Source: Candidatus Methylarchaceae archaeon HK01M (GTDB taxonomy: Archaea; Thermoproteota; Nitrososphaeria; Nitrososphaerales; JACAEJ01). From it: a stretch of DNA of 11,577 bases. The first letter of the stretch is position 1. Every line of letters begins with the position of its first letter. The position numbers and the translations under genes were made by a program. Below, one piece after another: positions 6,407 through 11,577 of the stretch. The stretch lies in assembly GCA_024256245.1 (NCBI GenBank), contig JAKLZD010000046.1:1-11577 (forward strand), given 5' to 3'. Under the pieces are notes generated by a model, which made no database searches, was not told the DNA's origin, and saw nothing but the letters and a program-made list of their open reading frames with translations.

Positions 6407-7603
6407 TCAATTCGTCATCTGGTTGGTCTTTAAGGTTTCAGACACTCTTTTTAGACATTCTAATGCACATTCATATGTTGGAAAGCTCTTCATTCCACAT
6501 TCAGGACCAGCGTATAGAACTCTTTCGATCCCATAACGATCAATTATCTCAGCCAACCTTCTTTTCATGGTATCTACAGTTTCAAGAAACTCTTTTGGGT
6601 CATACTTCCCCTGTTTTATCTCTACCCAAGTCTTCCCAACACTTTCCATTAAAGTCGATTCATCCTTTTTTCTATTGGGCGCAGCCAAGATCTTATCTCT
6701 GATAAGTCTATCAAAATCTGTGATACATAAGCTCGCTTTCAGAAACTTATCTGTCTTCTCAAGAAGTTGTTTTGTCCTTTTTGATTTATAGATAGGGTCA
6801 TCAACATGAGATTCGATGATGTTCAGGGAGTCTATCTCCCAAAATAACTCATCTACTGTGTTGTGGAGGTGAATGCACGAGCGTACCCCCTTAGAAGTCG
6901 CTTTATGAGCGATCCTCTCCCAAGCCTTACGAAGTTCTTCTCTTCCTTCAGTGCCATAGTCGATCATAGGGTCGCTTTGAAACCCAAAGACTGGTTCATC
7001 GATGGCAACCAGATCCACTGAGGAGTATCTGTCTTTGTAGATGTTATTTGAGACGAACCTTGAAAGAATTTCATCCAATTCACTGAATACGTTCACTCTA
7101 CGATCTAAAAAGAGGGACGATAATGTATAAGGACCAGTGATGCAGATCTTGACCTTTAGAGGAGCATCTATCTTTTCATGTAAATATCGTGAATTCCTCT
7201 TAACTACTTGAACCTCGGGAATCTTTGTCATCTCGGGTCTAACAGATAAATCTTTGACTACAGTATAACCGCCCCCAGTCTCTTGGATACCATCTATCGA
7301 ATCTAGGAACATAGTGTTCATATCTCTAAATTGTGGATAGTTTGGGGTAGTTATACCTGCTTCAAGCTTGTCTAAGAAGACTCTTATAACTTCCTTCTCA
7401 AAATAATTTATAGGTTCACATGCAGAGTGATCCTTTCCATAAAGCAGTGAAAGGAGAGAATTGAAGTCCATAGCCCCTCTTGAGAGTTTCTCAAAGTCCC
7501 CAAAGAAAGGTATGCTTCCAACATCATAAGATCTTATTTTTAGCACCGACTTCTTAACCCTCCCAAGTTTACTAAATGGATATTTGTATCTAAAGTTTAT
7601 CAT
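6407..7603 (-). CDS. MetE-core/UROD-fold methyltransferase with altered zinc site
   Basis: A 398-residue protein with the catalytic-barrel signatures of cobalamin-independent methionine synthase (MetE C-terminal domain): DVGSIPF near the start (27-33), IDEPVF (201-206), IHLHNT (244-249), NIIES (261-265) and AGPECGMKSFP (365-375). Family enzymes bind zinc through His-x-Cys, Glu and Cys to activate a thiol acceptor. By alignment here H247, E264 and C369 are kept, but the Cys of His-x-Cys is T249; H245, two residues before H247, could substitute. The folate-binding N-terminal half of full MetE is missing, as in archaeal core-MetE proteins and in the MtbA/MtaA methylcorrinoid methyltransferases. 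Neighbouring ramA and pyl genes make a methyl-corrinoid donor likely; the acceptor (homocysteine, coenzyme M or a pterin) cannot be told. ATG 7603 has no clear ribosome binding site; a TATA-like stretch at 7639-7652 fits a short leader. It ends in TGA. Confidence 0.75.
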   Translation of the reverse strand: MINFRYKYPFSKLGRVKKSVLKIRSYDVGSIPFFGDFEKLSRGAMDFNSLLSLLYGKDHSACEPINYFEKEVIRVFLDKLEAGITTPNYPQFRDMNTMFLDSIDGIQETGGGYTVVKDLSVRPEMTKIPEVQVVKRNSRYLHEKIDAPLKVKICITGPYTLSSLFLDRRVNVFSELDEILSRFVSNNIYKDRYSSVDLVAIDEPVFGFQSDPMIDYGTEGREELRKAWERIAHKATSKGVRSCIHLHNTVDELFWEIDSLNIIESHVDDPIYKSKRTKQLLEKTDKFLKASLCITDFDRLIRDKILAAPNRKKDESTLMESVGKTWVEIKQGKYDPKEFLETVDTMKRRLAEIIDRYGIERVLYAGPECGMKSFPTYECALECLKRVSETLKTNQMTN

Positions 7604-7763
7604 CTAATTTATTTAGCTCTTCTATTCTGAACTTTCAGAAGTATTTATTGATCTACAAAAGGCCAAGGATATAATATCATTCAAGATGGAAAGTTTTGAA
7701 AAGGAAAGTTGAAGTAATTCCTTTTTAGTATCAAAGGAAATGGGTTCATGATCAGTGATCAAA

Positions 7764-8306
7764 ATGGCAAAGGTAGTAGCCGTTATAGGAAGTAAAGATT
7801 CTGGAAAGACCTCTACGATAGAGTATCTGATCTCTAACCTTAGTAAAGAAGGCTTCAATATAGCTTCAGTAAAGCATGTCCATGAGCCAGATTTTACTAT
7901 CGATGTAGAGGGCAAAGATACATGGAGACATGCTCGAGCTGGGGCGAAAGTAATAGCGATCGTGGCTTCAAAAGAAGTTGTTGTAATAAAGAAAGGGGTT
8001 TCCCAAATAAAGTTAGAAGAAATCCTCAAAAATTTCGAAGATGAAGGGATAGACATAATTTTCATAGAAGGCCTTCGTTCTATCACAGCTAAAAGGAGGG
8101 ATATCTACAAGATCATTACGGCCAAGGATAAGGGAGACTTAGAAACGATCATGAAGGGCGTAACTCCTCCAATATTGGCCATTACTGGGATGGTTGCAAG
8201 ACTTAAGTCGAAACCATCCAACTTAAGAGTTCCAATAATAGATATATACGATAAAAGAAGTAAACTCGTCCAAGTTGTCAAACATCATTTGATAGGATTA
8301 TCTTGA
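7764..8306 (+). CDS. mobB: MobB-like P-loop GTPase (molybdopterin guanine dinucleotide adapter)
   Basis: A 180-residue protein starting with a nucleotide-binding strand and Walker A loop GSKDSGKTS (9-17). It continues with the MobB pattern SVKHVHE, then GKDTWRHARAGA and later IFIEGLRS, matching the E. coli MobB segments LIKHTHH, GKDSYELRKAGA and LVEGFK. MobB assists MobA in attaching GMP to molybdopterin, so the product may serve molybdenum or tungsten enzymes such as formylmethanofuran or formate dehydrogenases; that target is inference. GTG 7755 in the same frame would add three residues; ATG 7764 starts right at the fold. It is divergent from the MetE-like gene across a 160-base AT-rich gap in which I see no RNA gene. 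It ends in TGA. A run of six T at 8427-8432 may terminate it. Confidence 0.8.
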   Translation: MAKVVAVIGSKDSGKTSTIEYLISNLSKEGFNIASVKHVHEPDFTIDVEGKDTWRHARAGAKVIAIVASKEVVVIKKGVSQIKLEEILKNFEDEGIDIIFIEGLRSITAKRRDIYKIITAKDKGDLETIMKGVTPPILAITGMVARLKSKPSNLRVPIIDIYDKRSKLVQVVKHHLIGLS

Positions 8307-8502
8307 TTTCTTCTGTAACAATCCTCTGATGATCTGGATTTTCCCTGAGATTCTCTATTAGCATCTGGCAAGTTGGTGTTTAATTTAAGTGATCCAACAA
8401 TGTGGATATCTCCTTCGTTATCTGTGTTTTTTATGAGACGACCTAACAGTAAATTCTTCAACTAGTTTCTTATTTAATCGAGATAATTCCTGTATGATAT
8501 AC

Positions 8503-8540
8503 GAAATAAATTTGAATATGTTCATATATTATTTAGTGAT
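8503..8540 (+). promoter_or_regulatory. Promoter and ribosome binding site of the nurA-herA-mre11 operon
   Basis: The 240-base gap between mobB and nurA ends in very AT-rich sequence. GAAATAAATTTG (8503-8514) is a plausible TATA box, giving a start near 8535. GTGAT (8536-8540), six bases before ATG 8547, matches the anti-Shine-Dalgarno AUCACCUCC, as do GGTGAC before herA and GGTGAT before mre11. A second AT tract, CATATATTA (8523-8531), is too close to the ATG to act with normal spacing. The rest of the gap (8307-8500) shows no gene I can support. Confidence 0.45.
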
Positions 8541-8546
8541 ATAATT

Positions 8547-9659
8547 ATGTCGGTAGAGGCCATCAGGATAATAGTGAAGAATCTAGATCAACAAATTATT
8601 GAAGACAACCTAGGCAACCCATTCTTCAGTAATCCTGACTACAAATCCATTCCATTTAATAAAGATAGTTTCAGACCCATTAAGTCTTCAAAAAGTGATA
8701 AGAAAATAGCTTTTATCGATGGTGGGAATCAAGAAGTTCTAGGCGCACCAAACTTTTCTGTCCAAATAAATCGTGTTTGCTTTAACATATTTAAAGGCAA
8801 GGAAAGGATAAGGGAAGTGAAGATTCCGAAACGTATAGAGTTCTTCTCTACAACATATTCGACCTTTAGAGAAGGTGAAATATTCTATGATACGATGATC
8901 TTTCCGTTACATACTGATTTTGCCTCTCTCCTACCTGACGAGAAAGATCTTTCGTTCAACTCATGGGATCGTACTGTTACCTTGGGTACACAAAGGGCTG
9001 ATATCGAAAGAGTAGCATCAATTGCTAGAAGATTTGCAGAATGGCAATTTTCACAACATGTAATAGAACAAGAACTTCGAGAAGGCGATGTAATAGTTAT
9101 GGATGGAACACTTCAAACTGCACTAACCAACGAAGGTAAGTATTGCAGAAGACTATACCAATTAGCGAATTCAAAGGGCGTTCTAGTTACTGGCCTTTCA
9201 AAGACCAGCCAACTCTATACCGATACTGGCCTTTCATTAATAGGTGCAATCTATAAATTATCCTTGGATAGTTCAACTCTACATAGTAAATGGTATCTCT
9301 CTGTGGCAGAAGCTATGAGTCCTAACCACGATGCAATGATACTTGTGGTCAAATTACATGAAGTATCAGAGCACATTTTTAGGTATGAGATTCAAAGAGG
9401 GCAGTTTCTCAACCTCAGTCCACAAGAGATCGAAGAGATTCTGGCTCAGCTAGCTTTAAACTCTTCAGATGTCAGTTTTCCAGGTTATCCTTACGGGTTA
9501 ATCGATGCTGATAAGTTTGCTAGGATAAGAAATGATGAAGTTGGACACTATCAATCCATGCTTCTCTCAGAGATATCGAAGTTGGGCAAGTGGGAAAAGT
9601 TTGTAAGGCATATTCATGCAGTTGATTCCCATAATGTACTTAACTTGATAATGGGGTGA
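8547..9659 (+). CDS. nurA: NurA 5'-3' nuclease
   Basis: NurA is a manganese-dependent nuclease that works inside a complex with the HerA translocase to resect double-strand breaks, handing single-stranded 3' ends to RadA. The 370-residue protein shows the NurA motifs: the first catalytic aspartate in IAFIDGGNQ (D58), the second in DVIVMDGTLQ (D186) and C-terminal YPYGLIDADKFARI (314-327). The end has VDSHNVLN (359-366), typical of the family. ATG 8547 has GTGAT six bases upstream. The stop TGA (9657-9659) lies in the GGGGTGAC that acts as ribosome binding site for herA, four bases before its GTG, so the two are translationally linked. Here nurA is first in the operon, whereas in many archaea it follows rad50. 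Confidence 0.9.
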   Translation: MSVEAIRIIVKNLDQQIIEDNLGNPFFSNPDYKSIPFNKDSFRPIKSSKSDKKIAFIDGGNQEVLGAPNFSVQINRVCFNIFKGKERIREVKIPKRIEFFSTTYSTFREGEIFYDTMIFPLHTDFASLLPDEKDLSFNSWDRTVTLGTQRADIERVASIARRFAEWQFSQHVIEQELREGDVIVMDGTLQTALTNEGKYCRRLYQLANSKGVLVTGLSKTSQLYTDTGLSLIGAIYKLSLDSSTLHSKWYLSVAEAMSPNHDAMILVVKLHEVSEHIFRYEIQRGQFLNLSPQEIEEILAQLALNSSDVSFPGYPYGLIDADKFARIRNDEVGHYQSMLLSEISKLGKWEKFVRHIHAVDSHNVLNLIMG

Positions 9660-9663
9660 CTCT

Positions 9664-11199
9664 GTGGAACAGATAGATATCATAGGTCAGGTTTTTGCAG
9701 GAAAGGTAGGCAGAATCCTGATCAGAGAAAAGAGCGGTCAAGAATTAGAGCTAGGTGACCTTTTGGTTGTGGAAAATAAGCGCGACCATCTTATACTCCA
9801 GGTGAATGACCTGATATATGGTAGCCAGATTCCTCAAGGAATTAGAGAGCTTGCTACTGGACTCAAGCTCGAAGGGTATGGGGCAGGGCTTGACTTTCTA
9901 GAGCCCCAGCTTAGAAATTATGTAATCGCACAGGTAAAGGCTGTGGCAAGCGTGCGTGGAGTTGATATAAGAATCCCAAAGACCTTGCCCAGTTTTTTCT
10001 CTTCTCTGAGGATAATCAAAAACAAAGATCTGGCCTTTCTAACGAAACCCTCTGACCCGATCTATATTGGAAAAGTCAGAAGCGGATCCAAGGTCTTGGA
10101 AGTAAATGTTTATCTTAATGGTAACGAAGTATTAACTCACCACGTTCTAATTCCAGCAACAACCGGTAGAGGTAAGAGCAATCTAGTCAAAGTGATGTTA
10201 TGGAGTATACTAGGCTTCTCAAAGTTTGGATTATTGATTTTGGATCCCCATGATGAATATTTTGGAAGGCATGAGAAAGGGCTGAAAGACCACCCAACAG
10301 CCAAAGAGAACCTTGTCTATTACTCCTCGACACCCCCAGTCGGTGCTAACACACTTGTGATCAATCTAAAGTCAATCAAACCTTGGCACTTCGATGGAAT
10401 CGTCAGTTTTACTCAAGCCCAGGACGAAGCCATTGGTCTGTATTTCAGGCAGTACAAGGAGAATTGGATCGAAAACATCGTAAGGGGTATTGAAGTTGAG
10501 GGAGTCTCTGATCGGACGCTGACTGTCTTAAGGAGGAAGTTTGATAACATATTGGGAGTGTACATGGATGATCGGGGTAACTTCCAGTGCCGGACCGAGG
10601 TGTTCAGCAACAAGGCTGGGGAAGCCACCACAAAGGATATTGTAAGAGCTCTCGAAAGCGGGAAGACCGTTGTAATTGATACTTCTAGATTGCTGGATGA
10701 AGCTGAGCTTCTAATAGGAAGCATTGTGTGCAACGAAATATTCCATCGTTATCAGAGGTACAAATCTCAAGGTGAGCTCGAAGAGAAGCCCATAGTCAGT
10801 GTAGTGATTGAAGAAGCCCCACGAGTCTTGGGCTCGCATGTTATAGAGGCTGCTGGAGAGAACATCTACAGTACCATAGCAAGGGAAGGTAGGAAGTTCA
10901 GGGTTGGTTTGATTGCTATAACTCAGCTCACCAGTCTAATCCCTAGGACAGTGTTAGCAAATATAAACACCAAAATCATCTTGGGAAACGAGATGGCTAT
11001 TGAACGACATGCCATCATTGAAAGTGCTGCCCAAGACCTTTCAGATGATGATAGAACAATAGCAAGCTTAGACAAGGGAGAAGCTATCGTTAGCAGCAAC
11101 TTCACGAAATTTGCCATCCCAATTCAGATTCCACTATTTGAAGAGCTAATTACAAAATTAAGTACCACAAAGAAGCAAAGAAGGAAGTTTGTAGGGTGA
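9664..11199 (+). CDS. herA: HerA bipolar DNA translocase/helicase
   Basis: Hexameric FtsK/HerA-family ATPase that pumps DNA ends into the NurA nuclease. The 511-residue protein has an N-terminal HAS-type beta-barrel region (about 1-125) and then the RecA-like core: Walker A PATTGRGKSNL (164-174), Walker B LLILDPHDEY (190-199), a VVIEEAPRVL motif (380-389), and IAREGRKFRVGLIAITQ (405-421), which carries the arginines and glutamine of the sensor region. The first glycine of the classic Walker A loop is alanine (A165). Length is normal for archaeal HerA. GTG 9664 is set by the GGGGTGA ribosome binding site. It ends in TGA inside GGGTGAT, which serves mre11 five bases on. Confidence 0.92.
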   Translation: MEQIDIIGQVFAGKVGRILIREKSGQELELGDLLVVENKRDHLILQVNDLIYGSQIPQGIRELATGLKLEGYGAGLDFLEPQLRNYVIAQVKAVASVRGVDIRIPKTLPSFFSSLRIIKNKDLAFLTKPSDPIYIGKVRSGSKVLEVNVYLNGNEVLTHHVLIPATTGRGKSNLVKVMLWSILGFSKFGLLILDPHDEYFGRHEKGLKDHPTAKENLVYYSSTPPVGANTLVINLKSIKPWHFDGIVSFTQAQDEAIGLYFRQYKENWIENIVRGIEVEGVSDRTLTVLRRKFDNILGVYMDDRGNFQCRTEVFSNKAGEATTKDIVRALESGKTVVIDTSRLLDEAELLIGSIVCNEIFHRYQRYKSQGELEEKPIVSVVIEEAPRVLGSHVIEAAGENIYSTIAREGRKFRVGLIAITQLTSLIPRTVLANINTKIILGNEMAIERHAIIESAAQDLSDDDRTIASLDKGEAIVSSNFTKFAIPIQIPLFEELITKLSTTKKQRRKFVG

Positions 11200-11204
11200 T
11201 ATAA

Positions 11205-11577
11205 ATGACGTACAGCTTTGCTCATATCTCAGACTGCCATGTGGGAGCATGGAGAAACCAAATCTTGAGAGATCTGAATATCAGGGCCTTTGAGAAAGCT
11301 ATGGAAAAGTGCATAGAAAAGAAGGTGGATTTCATCGTAATCTCTGGAGATCTTTTTGATGTCAACATACCAGATCTACTCTCTGTTAAGAGGGCTGCCT
11401 CAAAGATGAGAGAAGTAAAGGCGAACAACATACCCATATATGTAATATACGGTTCACATGATTACAGTGCGACTGCCGTTTCGATAGTTGATGTTCTACA
11501 GAGTACAGGTCTTTTTGAGAAGGTGGTTGATGCCAAGTATGATGATGATAGGTTAGTTCTGAACTTCTATCGCGATC
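11205..11577 (+). CDS. mre11: Mre11 nuclease, N-terminal part (cut by window end)
   Basis: Starts at ATG 11205, five bases after a GGGTGAT ribosome binding site that overlaps the herA stop, and stays open to the last base of the window (124 complete codons). It shows calcineurin-like phosphoesterase motifs of Mre11: HISDCHVG (residues 7-14), with Cys where Thr is common; VISGDLFD (45-52); and YGSHDYS (83-89), the GNHD-type motif with Ser for Asn, as in several archaeal Mre11 proteins. Mre11 works with Rad50 to process DNA ends. With nurA and herA upstream this is the standard archaeal end-resection cluster, so rad50 is expected just beyond the window. Confidence 0.92.
   Translation, partial: MTYSFAHISDCHVGAWRNQILRDLNIRAFEKAMEKCIEKKVDFIVISGDLFDVNIPDLLSVKRAASKMREVKANNIPIYVIYGSHDYSATAVSIVDVLQSTGLFEKVVDAKYDDDRLVLNFYRD

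Noticed and set aside
7622..8086. Minus-strand open frame opposite mobB
   Set aside because: It covers the MobB P-loop and core motifs on the other strand, and its Ser/Ile-rich translation is typical of an antisense shadow.
8327..8348. C/D-box guide RNA: TGATGA (8327-8332), a 12-base spacer, CTGA (8345-8348)
   Set aside because: No second C'/D pair and no terminal stem follow, and such short motifs occur by chance.
11222..11437. Minus-strand open frame near the right edge
   Set aside because: It lies wholly antisense to the conserved phosphoesterase motifs of mre11.

Overview
The window is archaeal chromosome with moderately low GC. It carries an archaeal NurA-HerA-Mre11 DNA-repair operon, TATA-like promoter elements, Shine-Dalgarno sites of the GGTGAT type, GTG starts, and a complete pyrrolysine (Pyl, amino acid 22) system. 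The Pyl set is split in an unusual way. The aminoacyl-tRNA synthetase is encoded as two separate proteins, PylSn at the left edge and the catalytic PylSc further right, rather than as the fused PylS of Methanosarcina or the PylSn-less PylS of Methanomassiliicoccales. I infer an uncultured, methylamine-using archaeon outside those two groups; the sequence alone does not give me a phylum.

Layout. 1-342: stand-alone pylSn, whose first stop is an in-frame TAG with a short open extension beyond it. 347-416 (minus): tRNA-Pyl with anticodon CUA. 417-596: divergent control region with a two-helix inverted-repeat structure (441-524) and an AT-rich element that could serve both directions. 597-4622: pylC, pylD, pylS (catalytic half) and pylB on the plus strand, possibly with a second promoter before pylS. 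4652-7603 (minus): ramA (ATP-dependent corrinoid-protein reductive activase with two C-terminal [4Fe-4S] motifs) and a MetE-core zinc methyltransferase, convergent with pylB. 7764-8306: a MobB-like P-loop GTPase. 8547-end: nurA, herA and the start of mre11, tightly spaced.

How it works together. PylB, PylC and PylD make pyrrolysine from lysine. PylSn and PylSc together charge tRNA-Pyl, so UAG codons can be read as Pyl, classically in MtmB, MtbB and MttB methylamine methyltransferases, none of which lies in this window. RamA keeps the corrinoid partners of such enzymes in the active Co(I) state, and the MetE-like protein is a plausible acceptor-side methyltransferase. Of the nine protein genes with a visible stop codon plus pylSn (ten in all), TAG is used only by pylSn and pylB; the rest end in TGA or TAA. 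That makes the TAG of pylSn, an element of the decoding machinery itself, the most interesting point here, together with the split synthetase and the uncharacterised folded element next to tRNA-Pyl.
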